DNA from: Apostichopus japonicus
Lineage: Eukaryota > Echinodermata > Holothuroidea > Aspidochirotida > Stichopodidae
Assembly: GCF_037975245.1 (NCBI RefSeq)
Contig: NC_092572.1
Span: 24,957,989-25,021,988 of the forward strand
DNA: 64,000 nt
Direction: 5' to 3'
Part shown: positions 35,726 to 45,274 of the stretch, one piece after another
How positions within the stretch are numbered: position 1 is the stretch's first letter
Layout: each line of letters begins with the position of its first letter
The notes under the pieces: generated by a model
The model's input: the letters and a program-made list of their open reading frames with translations, nothing else
Databases searched by the model: none
Told to the model about the DNA's origin: nothing
Translations under genes and position numbers: made by a program

Positions 35726-38700
35726 AATGAAAATTTTCTTTTAAATAATTAATATTTCTTTCTTTAACTCCTTAGTTCCCAATTGTGCTCATATTATTGT
35801 CCTTGGGGGAAAAATATTTACACATTGTAATTACTTAAAATTTGGTCATTTTTTTTTTCAATAGGGACCCAAGTATTGACAGATAGGTATTGAAATGAGG
35901 CTTTAATTTTTTCAATCTTATTTATAATTGTACTAATTAGATATGTCAATATGCAAATGAGGTCATCATACATACACTGTACTTTTCTTTGCCCATTTGA
36001 AAATATTTTGATGAAATCTACTGGACTTTTGATAGTTCGATGAGTTCAAGACATGTTATTTTATAAGTAAAATATAATTTGATGTTTGAATGTGAAGAAT
36101 ATGACTGATTTTTGGACGTTTTGTTAAATTTTCAATCGCGAATAAATTACTTTTTTTACAGGCTACCAAATTTAGGGTTTAAATCAAAGTTATGGTCTCC
36201 ATGCTGGTTAAGGGGTCTTCCGAGGTGATAAGTATAGACTGTTGTTCATCCACATAATATTTGGCACCTCAGTTGTTGCTATAACTGGAGCAAGGGTTTA
36301 ATACAAGGCTAATTAGTATGCGCATATTTAAAAAAGTTGTACAAACAATACACAAAAAAGGGAAACAAATTGCTTTACCTTTTGAAATTTCTTATTCCAA
36401 CTTAAAAAACCGGTTCATTCCCCTCCCTCAGTTATATCTACTACCAGGTTGCCAACCCCTCTCTTTGCTGTTGTCTCCAATTCATTCATTAATCTTAATA
36501 TGTATTTCTATCATTCATGATACTATTGAAATCCATATGTTGCTGGAGAAACTTACTTAGACCCATTTATGTGCAAATTTAGACATTAGAAAATTCAATA
36601 TCACATTGTAATTTGCTGACTGTACTCTTTGACTTCAGGTTTTAGCTCTATTGTTATGTATTTCGTATTTCGACGTCAATTTCTTCTTATACTCGATATA
36701 TTATACTTGTTTAATAAGACAGGGAACGAAGTAAGAACGTTTTTTTTTTTTTTTTTCTGTATGCACTTCTTATAACCTCCTAATGTAACGCCGTACTAGC
36801 AAATTTCTTCTCCTCTTTGATTTAAACTGAAATATTAAATGATAATTAAAATTAAATTGACGATTTTACTTTGTCTTTTAAAATTTGTTTCTGAATATCT
36901 GATTCATTATTTAATGGAACTATAAATCTAATCATTTATACGTTAGACGTCATATCTGCTCAATTGTATGTTATTTAAAGCAAATCGAAACATACGTTCA
37001 AGATATTAAAATATATGATCTCTGACGTTGTTTATTTACCTATTACGAAGTAACCTAATCCAAAATAAATCAAATTGAATTAGCGGAATAGAAAGAGTAA
37101 TATTATTCTGACTGAATATTAGTAAAAATAAGGTTGGGCGAAATGACCATGCTGGTTGGGCGAAATGACCAAGCTGGTTGGGCGAAAAGACTATGATGGT
37201 TGGGCGAAATGACCAGGCTGGTTGGGCGAAATGACAGTTGGGCGAAATGGTTGTTGGGCGAAGTGACTAGAAAGCGCTTGATCCACTATCAACACCAATT
37301 GGGTAGCAAACAAGCAACATGAAACAATGTGATCCTAGCGTTATCACTTCAAGTAAGGTCATGCGAGTTGTTTCGGAAATAAATAAAAACTACACATGAC
37401 CTCGGTTAAAAGTTGTTGTGCGATACACTGTGTAATGCGTTTCTGAAAATAATTCATGACATAAAAACTTTAAATTGATAATTTTATGCAAAGTTTTTTA
37501 CAAACCTCAATACGTGTCTGTTTCAATTGATCTTTCCCGATGGTCCTTTCTCTTCGTTTAACTATTATTGGTTACATAAAACATAAAATCATCTTTTCTA
37601 TATATTCTTGTAAACTTTCACGTCTATTCCGTGTATGCTTCATATGGCATCCTTTCTTTTTTATGGTTCTAGTATATAATATATGTTTCGTTGAGGGTTC
37701 TGTCAACGTTTATGGTACAAAAAATGAATGTTCTTTCTTTCTATGGCATGTTCCTATACGAGCGACGGCCTTTTCCTTTTCTTAGTTTCACGTTCCCTTT
37801 ATTTCTACCTCGTTCAGCTTTAATTTAGCTCCTTCACTGCCACTTTTGCCATTTATAAAAGTACCATAAAACACCCAATTTAATTCCTGAAGTGATGAGT
37901 CAATGTTATATCAATGAAGGTGGAAATTGATTGATTTTCCGATTCCTTCTCTTTCGAACTAAAGTTCTGCCAAACATTTCATAATTACACAAGAGATATT
38001 TACGGTTTTGCTTGTTTTATTTGGGGGGGGGGGGAGTTGAAGGCCGAGATAGAAAAGGGAGGGCACTTGGCTTTACGGTTCTACTTATACGTCATGTCGA
38101 CGGAATTCCGATACTCGTTAACAATACATGATTACGTAATGCTTAAGGATGCAAAAAACCATGGCTAAATATTAAGCATCCAATTAACTCAACAAGTAAA
38201 GCAATCAATAAAATATTTGAGGGGGTTATCCCAGAACGAGTTGTGACAGTATCCTTTCATTTCAATTTTGTTGAAACTAAATAAATAATATGCACAGTAG
38301 TTAGTGAAAAGGACATTCAATAAAAGTGTTTTGTAAGTTTTGGTAGTTTACTTTACATACCGTATAAAGTTTGCATTAAGATAATTGATAAAATCATAAG
38401 CATCATGGAGATCCACCCAACTGATGATATATCTGATAAGAAAAAAATCATTATTTTTTCGATTGAACCATTGCGTTTAGCAAAATAAATAGACAATGTA
38501 TGATAGATATACATGAACATTTAAAAATATAATTAGCATCCAATTAACTCAACACGTAAAGCATTCAATAAAATATTTGAGGGGGTTATCCCAGAACGAG
38601 TTGTGACAGTATCCTTTCCTTTCAATTTTGTTGAAACTAAAGAAATAATATGCACAGTAGTTAGCGAAAAGGACGTTAAAAAAGTGGAATTCAAGTTTTG

Positions 38701-41700
38701 GTAGTTTACTTTACATACCGAATATATTTGGCATTATGATCATTGATATCATCATATGCAGTATGGAGATCCACTCAACTGATGATATATCTGATAAGAA
38801 ACAAACCATTATTTTTTTCAATTGAACCATTGCGTTTAGCACAATGAATAGACAATGTATGTTAGATATACATTAACATTTAAAAATATAATTAGCATCC
38901 AATTAACTCAACACGTAAAGCAATAAATAAAATATTTGAGGGGGTTATCCCAGAACGAGTTGTGACAGTATCCTTTCCTTTCAATTTTGTTAAAACTAAA
39001 GATATAATATACACAACAGTTAGGGAAAAAGGACATTAAAAAAGTGTTTTTTTTAAGTTTTGGTAGTCTACTTTACATACCGTATATATTTGTCATTATG
39101 ATCATTGATGATATCATAAGCAGCATGGAGATCCACCCAATTGATGCTAGATCTGATAAGAAAAAAAATCATTATTTCTTTTCGATTGAACCATTGCGTT
39201 TTGCACAATAAATAAAAAATGTATGATAGATATACATGAACATTTAAAAATATAATTAGCATCCAATCAACTCAACACTTAAAACAATCAATAAAATAGT
39301 TGCGGGGTTATCCCAGAACGAGTTGTGACAGTATCCTTTCCTTTCAACTTCATAAAACTATAGAAATAATATGCACAATAGTTAGTGAAGATGACAATCC
39401 ATAAAAGGTGTTTGTAAGTTTTGGTAGTTTACTTTACATACCGTATGTATATACAATTATGATAGTTAATATAATCATATGCAGTATGAAGATCCACGCA
39501 GCTGATGACATATCTGATAAGAAAAAAAAATCGTTATATTTTTTCCATGGAATCATTGCATTTAGCCAATAAATAGACAATTCATGATAGACAAACATAA
39601 ACATTTAAACATAAAATTAGCATCCAATTAACTCAAACGTTAAGCAATCAATTGAATATTAGAGGGGGTTATCCCAGAACGAGTTGTGACAGTATCCTTT
39701 CCTTTCAATTTTGTTAAAACTAAAGAAATAATATGCACAGTAGTTAGTGAAAATGACAATCGATAAAAGGTGTTTGTAAGTTTTGGTAGTTTAATTTACA
39801 TACCGTTTATATTTTTCATTATGATAACTGATATAATTATATGCAGTATGTAGATCCACGTAACTGATGATATACCTGATAAGAAAAAAAAATCATTTAT
39901 TTTTTCGATGGAATCATTGCATTTAGCACAATAAATAGACGATGTATGATAGACATACATAAACATTTAAAAATATAATTAGCATCCAATTAACTCAACA
40001 CGTAAAGCAATCAATGAAATATTTGAGGGGGTTATCCCAGAACGAGTTGTGACAGTATCCTTTCCTTTCAATTTTGTTGAAACTAAACAAATAATATGCA
40101 CAGTAGTTAGTGAAAATGACAATCGATTAAAGGTGTTTGTAAGTGTTGGTAGTATACTTTACATACCGAGCATATATGTCGTTTTGAAAATTTCTAAAAT
40201 GAAAGGCATCATGGAGATCCACATAACTGATGATATATCTGATAAGAAAAAAAACATTATTTTTTTTCGATTGAACCATTGCGTTTAGCACAATTAATAG
40301 ACAATGTATGATAGATATACATGAACATTTAAAAATATAATTAGCATCCAATTAACTCAAAACGTAAAGCAATCAATAAAATATTTGAGGGGGTTATCCC
40401 AGAACGAGTTGTGACTGTATACTTTCCTTTCAATTTTGTTGAAACTAAAGAAATAATATGCACAGCAGTTAGTGAAAAGAACATTAAAAAAGTGGTTTGT
40501 AAGTTTTGGTTGTCTACTTTACATACCGTTTATATCTTTCATTATGATCATTGATATCATCATAAGCAGCAAGGAGATCCACCCAACTGATGATATATCT
40601 GATAAGAAAAAAATCATTATTTTTTTCAATTGAATCATTGCATTTAGCACAATAAATAGACAATGTATGATAGACATACATAACATTTAAAAATATAATT
40701 AGCATCCAATTAACTCAACACGTAAAGCAATCAATAAAATATTTGAGGGGGTTATCCCAGAACGTACAAGTTAAATTTGTTTCCTTAGAGGGCTCCACTT
40801 GAAGAATATAACTTTTATTTGGTTTACACTGTTCGATACCGAAACTGAAATCTGAATGGAAAAAAAGGTATATGTAAAAACGAAACAAATGCAACCTTTC
40901 TTTAATAGAAACTCAATAATGGAAGGTTTTTTGCAATTCTCGACAAAACCAAATACTGAATGTTCACAAAAAAAAAATATTAATACAAACCAGACAGAGC
41001 CCATAAATAGTCAAAAACAGTCTTTAAAAATGTACATTACCAAGCACAGTGTTTTGTGAGCATTTATCCTCCATACAATGAGCAATCAGTTCATACAACC
41101 ACATCACCCACAAGGTTACATAAAATATAATATGATGTTCATTGTGTGCATAGAAAGAAATTTCCAAACATGTTTTCAAGACTTATTTAAAAGTTACAGT
41201 ACTGTGGAACAAGGCACACGTGATTCACATCATAACTTACCATTCACCGTGACCTCAATTGACACAGCTCCGCGACAGTTGGTATTTTCTGATAGAATTC
41301 TGCAATGATATATTCCCCCTTCTGCTAGGGTAACATCGTAAATGACGAGACTACCATCCTCATTCACTAAATATTTCTCCGAATCAGAGCTAGGGATGCC
41401 AAGAACTCTTGATGCTAAGCTCTGGCTAGTTGAAAAATCTTCTCCTTTACTCCAGAAGTAAGCCGTCTCATCACCTTTAGGTACACACGGCACCACTGCT
41501 GTTCCACCTGTCTCGATGGAGAATACTGGCCAGTTTGCAAGAGCTGGTTGAACTAGATTAAATGAATGTAAATTTTTATTTGATTTTGAATACAGGATCA
41601 GAAGTTTTATTTACCCGGCTTTATCTGAACGGAGTGACAATCTCGTTATCACCATTGCTTTCATGGATACAAAAAACGATTAACTCGTTAACTCAAATCC

Positions 41701-43542
41701 AAGTAGTATGCACACACATTGGTATATTGCTGAAAACACTGCTGTGCAGAGGAACTGTGTTCTAAAGCGTTGAATATTATTGAACATTAACTAGCATTGC
41801 CTAGTTGAAGAATTAAGTAGTAGGGTGTTGGGCGATTGAGGGGTTTGGGGGTACAGTTCAAAACACGGGACATTCACCATTGTGATTATATTACACAACA
41901 TCATAGGCGGATCCAAGATTTAATGAGTAAGGCTGGGTGATCATTAGATTATTGCAGTGAACTTCTATTTGAGGAGAGGGATCCGAGGAAATTATATTTA
42001 CCTACTGATGCGGCCTGATGCATTTTTAAATAATAAGTTAGTTATATAGTTAAGTCGAACCCAATATTTTTTTCTTGGGAAAAAGAGGGAGGGGAAGGCA
42101 GACGGAATTTCCGAGGAACAGGTCAAAGCTTTTATATACACAGTTTAAATTCCGAATTAACAATTCGCATATCCAACAAATTGGACGAAGATGGTCAAAC
42201 TTAAAAAAATAGGAGAAAAACTTTTAACTTTATGTTCAACATCTCATTTTGGATATCGTAGCATCTGCAATTTAGGCGAAACATCTTTCTTGCACATAAC
42301 CTAACACTACTGGTCTTATAAAATACATGCACATTATGATGTATTTCTTGGTCGTATTATTTTCGTATCATTTAGTAAGTTTTCCTTTGCTTTCTTTTCA
42401 TTGTTCATTGTATTTTCAATATATTTCGGTCTTGATTTTTTCTCATTTTTCAACTCTTTGACAAGACCCTCGGTTCTTTATTGGTTTCACTTCCCTCTAC
42501 TCCATTGCTTTTCATATTGTGTGCAACTTGTTCTATTTAATGTTGTTTAAAACAAATAAACGAAACGAGTTTTCTTTTCTCATTGAACCGAGCTATAACA
42601 TAAATAAAATATGAAGGTAGCCTTTATGTGAGTGTTGTCACAACAGACTAAGCAAAACGTTTCCCCCTTTTTCTTTTTCACATATAAAGACTGATATTGT
42701 GATGCAAGCATCTCTTATTTGACGTCATTTCATTCAAATGTGCAGGTTTTTTCACCTTCCTCACTCCTGTAGAAGCCGATAGGTTAGTTCATTGTCTAGG
42801 GTCTAGAGTCCAAATGTGCAGACCTTTATGATAATGTAGAGGAGCAATATATATGATTTATTACAAAACATTGGGTACAAAAAAAATAACTAGGTGAAAT
42901 ATTGACATTGTTTTGAAAATATATCACAATTATCCATTTGAGGGAGCAGATTTATTGGGGGGGGGGGGGTGCTTTACTGTGTGGACACCTTTTTAATATG
43001 TTGAATGCAGTTTTAATACACATACAAAGAAATATCTAATGGAACGTTACCATATCAATATAGATTAAATATACTGCATAGAGTTAGGTATCTTGGCTAA
43101 AAGTATTTTGCTACGTATATTTTTTTAGATTTAGTTCGAAAACTACCGCAATCAGTGTAATGCATTTGTTGAGATTGCACATATCGTCACTTCTTACTGT
43201 AATCTTAATAGCACATACTAACGATTTATCAGCACAAAAAGGTTTTTACTGTAGTACAAAACTTTAGGATTTACAGTAGTAACTGTAATCTGTGTGAATC
43301 AGTTGAATCCGTCGATTAATAACCGTGATATTATCCAATATACGTTAAGGCCAAGTTAATAATTCTCGAACTAAACAATAGAAAATGAAACTAGATGATA
43401 GGCATTTTTCCATAGTTGAGCGACGTGTTAAAACTTGAACATTCACTTCGTGGTATCTTTGAAGAAATCAACAAAGAATGCACTTACCATATATACTTGA
43501 AAGGCAGATGGCCAAACTGAAAGAAACGCAATTGAGGTTCAT
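28888..43542 (-). CDS. Ig-TM-coiled-coil receptor gene with tandem alternative exons
   Basis: The signal peptide exon (43488-43542) and Ig exon (41241-41552) are followed by seven tandem 72-bp TM exons (38361-40598), a basic juxtamembrane exon (37506-37561) and eight coiled-coil exons (28888-34936). All junctions are phase-compatible: 1-1 for Ig and TM exons, 1-0 for the juxtamembrane exon and 0-0 for coil exons. The topology is sensible, with Ig outside and KRRER right after the TM on the inside. Only one TM exon is presumably used per mRNA. The coil exons can all be joined without breaking frame or heptad register. The last coil exon has lost its donor and runs into a stop. Donors of the other coil exons are also in phase with the ZU5-UPA exons beyond 12 kb. 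Exons are read directly; their grouping into one gene and the splicing pattern are inferred. Confidence 0.65.
29551..29613 (-). CDS. Coiled-coil exon 7 of 8
   Basis: The 63-bp exon encodes the consensus peptide. It is the last copy with a working donor (gtaatt), so it is the likely exit to exons further downstream. Confidence 0.6.
30169..30231 (-). CDS. Coiled-coil exon 6 of 8
   Basis: The 63-bp exon encodes the same peptide as exon 5 and is separated from it by the inserted 1.2-kb duplicate. The donor is gtaatt. Confidence 0.6.
30505..31723. repeat. 1.2-kb duplicated segment, copy 1
   Basis: This segment is nearly identical to 35424-36622 and differs mainly in the (TA)n length (30738-30820). 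It replaces part of one coil-array unit: array sequence breaks at ttcatat and resumes at atgtacatgtgtcatttgc. The 80-residue open frame in it is probably not a gene. Confidence 0.9.
31807..31869 (-). CDS. Coiled-coil exon 5 of 8
   Basis: The 63-bp exon differs from the consensus only in its last residue (Met for Thr). The donor is gtaatt. Confidence 0.6.
32425..32487 (-). CDS. Coiled-coil exon 4 of 8
   Basis: The 63-bp exon encodes DTTAELEQVKNDLTEKETKL plus T, the consensus of the set. The donor is gtaatt. Confidence 0.6.
33057..33119 (-). CDS. Coiled-coil exon 3 of 8
   Basis: The 63-bp exon encodes DTSAELERVKNDLTEKESKL plus T. The donor is gtattt. Confidence 0.6.
33684..33746 (-). CDS. Coiled-coil exon 2 of 8
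   Basis: The 63-bp exon encodes DTTAELEQIKNDLTEKEMAL plus T. The acceptor is acgagcag and the donor gtaatt. Confidence 0.6.
34330..34475 (+). repeat. Retroposon 3' end with GCGC hairpin tail
   Basis: The sequence tgtaaagcgcacatatgcat and gcgcgtagtgcgctatataa followed by a T/A-rich tail resembles the 3' ends of many LINE/SINE families. A related fragment is at about 45730-45790 (catcgtgcgtagtgcgctat). Confidence 0.5.
34874..34936 (-). CDS. Coiled-coil exon 1 of 8
   Basis: The 63-bp exon (phase 0-0) encodes 21 residues, GTTAELEKVNSNLTEKETTL plus T. Leu recurs every seven residues. The donor is gtaatt. Confidence 0.6.
35424..36622. repeat. 1.2-kb duplicated segment, copy 2
   Basis: This is the counterpart of 30505-31723, outside the coil array. 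It includes a (TA)n run at about 35660-35720. No terminal repeats or clear target duplications are visible. Segmental duplication or an unrecognised transposon are both possible. Confidence 0.9.
37133..37271 (+). repeat. 22-bp minisatellite
   Basis: The unit gttgggcgaaatgaccatgctg is repeated about six times, the last copies shortened. It lies between the coil and TM arrays. Confidence 0.85.
37506..37561 (-). CDS. Juxtamembrane exon leading into the coiled coil
   Basis: The 56-bp exon (phase 1 to 0) reads VKRRERTIGKDQLKQTRIE. The basic start fits the inner face of the membrane and the rest is helical. It converts the TM exon phase (1) to the coil exon phase (0), so it is the expected connector. 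The acceptor is ccaataatag and the donor gtttgt. Confidence 0.55.
37906..37958 (-). CDS. Possible alternative terminal exon, short basic tail
   Basis: After acceptor gaactttag, in the phase expected after a TM exon, the frame reads VRKRRNRKINQFPPSLI and stops at TAA. The basic cluster right after the membrane fits a stop-transfer sequence. Using it would give a tail-less receptor. The acceptor has a weak pyrimidine tract, so it may be chance. Confidence 0.35.
38361..38432 (-). CDS. Alternative TM exon 7 of 7
   Basis: It reads ISSVGWISMMLMILSIILM followed by QTLY. It is a good membrane helix. It is the copy nearest the juxtamembrane exons. Confidence 0.7.
38719..38790 (-). CDS. Alternative TM exon 6 of 7
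   Basis: It reads ISSVEWISILHMMISMIIM followed by PNIF. It is hydrophobic with one Glu near the outer edge. Splice sites are intact. Confidence 0.65.
39081..39152 (-). CDS. Alternative TM exon 5 of 7
   Basis: It reads LASIGWISMLLMISSMIIM followed by TNIY. It is a good membrane helix with intact splice sites. Confidence 0.65.
39442..39513 (-). CDS. Alternative TM exon 4 of 7
   Basis: It reads MSSAAWIFILHMIILTIIIV followed by YTY. It is a good membrane helix with intact splice sites. Confidence 0.65.
39804..39875 (-). CDS. Alternative TM exon 3 of 7
   Basis: It reads ISSVTWIYILHIIISVIIM followed by KNIN. It is strongly hydrophobic with intact splice sites. The first codon becomes Gly rather than Asp. 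Confidence 0.65.
40167..40238 (-). CDS. Alternative TM exon 2 of 7, divergent
   Basis: It reads ISSVMWISMMPFILEIFKTT, with Pro, Glu and Lys in the helix. This is the weakest membrane segment of the set and may be degenerate. The splice sites are intact. Confidence 0.55.
40527..40598 (-). CDS. Alternative TM exon 1 of 7
   Basis: In phase 1 it reads ISSVGWISLLLMMISMIIM followed by KDIN, a membrane-spanning helix. The acceptor is ttcttatcag and the donor gtatgt. Confidence 0.7.
40768..40875 (-). pseudogene. Truncated second Ig exon
   Basis: After an acceptor (tttccattcag) the frame reads FSFGIEQCKPNKSYILQVEP then SKETNLTCTFWDN. This looks like the A-to-C strands of an Ig domain and resembles CEPTQYLVVGKPGKLECAF of the NACHT receptor. 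It then runs into the repeat unit of the TM-exon array and a stop. Its 3' half was probably lost when the array expanded. Confidence 0.5.
41241..41552 (-). CDS. Ig domain exon (V-like)
   Basis: The 312-bp exon (phase 1 to 1) encodes one Ig domain. Visible are TAVVPCVPKGDETAYFWSKG with the first Cys and core Trp, DGSLVIYDVTLAEGGIYHC with the second Cys and the D.G.Y.C motif, and a closing G strand SIEVTVN. The acceptor is taatctag and the donor gtaagt. Confidence 0.85.
41553..43487. other. Intron 1 of the Ig-TM-coiled-coil gene
   Basis: No coding sequence is supported. It contains a poly-G run near 42957-42970 and one copy of a diverged duplicate (about 43183-43300) whose partner is at about 44093-44205. 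Confidence 0.45.
43488..43542 (-). CDS. Signal peptide exon of the Ig-TM-coiled-coil gene
   Basis: ATG opens MNLNCVSFSLAICLSSIY, a typical short hydrophobic signal peptide. It ends in phase 1 at donor gtaagtg. The split codon G/TT joins the Ig exon as Val. Confidence 0.75.
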
Positions 43543-44639
43543 CGTGTCGGCGTGATGCAACGTAGAAACAGATTATAAATTCAATGCCATACATATACAA
43601 TATTGGTGTTAACACAAGCAAGCCTGTAGCTTCTTTCACTTAATAATCATTAGATTAATCCTTGACAAAGTGTTGGTAGAACCCCACAGACTGCATGACT
43701 TTGCGCAAAAAATGTAACTGTCATCAAACAGTAAAAGGCATAGACTACATTACAGTACATGATAATTATATCACACGAGGTGTAGTGATATGTATTCCAG
43801 CTACAAGGTACAAAGGTTGCTATGCAGCACTTTACAAACAGCCAGCCCGAATCGAAAGTTAATACCTAGTAGATGCCACAGCCTTTGTCACCGATGCCAT
43901 GTTGACATGATGATTATACTATATTCATTGTGGCAATGCGCATACGATACACACATAGACATAATAACTACTATAAATCTTAACATTTTATACCACAGTG
44001 AAAACTGGATCATGCATTAAATCGAAAGTATGTGCTATGGGAGGGTATGTGTAACCCCAACAAATCCAGTTTGTTGCAATTTTTGGTTTACCCATATTCT
44101 CAGTTCTTAATGTAAACCTAATAGCACATGCTACCGATGTATCAGATTTATCGGCATGTTCCACTTCTTACTGTGGTACACAAATCTGTGTGAATTGGTT
44201 GCCATGCGCTATGGCATAGCCGAGTTACTTCGTTACTAGACTTAAATTAGTCATAATGGCCAATGCGTACTTTGAGCGGTTACTTGCAAACTGTTTACTT
44301 TAGGATATAAGACTACATATGATGAATACTGTATACTGAGTATATTTTAATATCATAATTTTACAGTATGTATAGTCATCAACAGCTGGCACAAGGGGCA
44401 TCAATCCAAAGACAAGGGTAGGGGGAGAGAAATTGTACATACGAAGAAAAACATACATGCATACGCACATACATAAGCCCATACAAACACACATGCATAT
44501 TAACAAATAAATATAATATATGCATGACTCAGAGCTTCCCTATAAAATCTGTTACATAAATATGCTACTGGTATTAAATTATGCTCTAATGTATTCCACC
44601 TCATTAATATTTAAATATATATATATATAATTGAAATCG

Positions 44640-44930
<291 letters not shown>

Positions 44931-45027
44931 GTGTTTGTGTGTGTGTACATATATTTGATACAGGTGTCCAACGCCTACAGTGAAATTGCGACCTTCCTTA
45001 CCGGTTTCGAACCTCTGGACATACAAT

Positions 45028-45115
45028 CAGCATCCATGGCCTAGTTGGTAAGGGTGTCCGCGTACAAAGCGGGAGGCCCGGGTTCGAATCCCGGTGGAGA
45101 CTGGAATTGTTTTCA
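45028..45115 (+). repeat. tRNA-derived SINE-like fragment B
   Basis: The sequence has an A box-like tggcctagttggtaagg, an anticodon-like stem ccgc/gcgg and a perfect B box ggttcgaatcc with ccggg/cccgg arms. The acceptor stem pairs poorly (about 5 of 7) and a (TA)n run follows, so it is a tRNA-derived retroposon rather than a tRNA gene. Sister copies are on minus at 44.64-44.77 kb and 58.64-58.70 kb. Confidence 0.65.
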
Positions 45116-45147
45116 CTCTTCTGGATGTTCCTTCTCATTACGTTTTC

Positions 45148-45149
<2 letters not shown>

Positions 45150-45203
<54 letters not shown>

Positions 45204-45204
45204 G

Positions 45205-45270
<66 letters not shown>
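45150..45270. repeat. (TA)n microsatellite
   Basis: A TA run with ATGTATA interruptions directly after SINE-like fragment B. Confidence 0.9.
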
Positions 45271-45273
<3 letters not shown>

Positions 45274-45274
45274 T

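Larger units (their letters stand above)
38221..40765 (-). repeat. Tandem array of seven ~360-bp units, each with a TM exon
   Basis: The unit length is 358-363 bp. Each unit holds a 72-bp exon between cttatcag and gtatgtaaag, plus an intronic block (gttatcccagaacgagttgt and gacagtatcctttc) that is almost invariant. Exons differ among copies more than this block does. Confidence 0.9.

Noticed and set aside
45028-45100. Functional tRNA gene
   Set aside because: A and B boxes and anticodon stem are good, but the acceptor stem is mispaired, sister copies are fragmentary, and it sits next to microsatellite, so a SINE is more likely.
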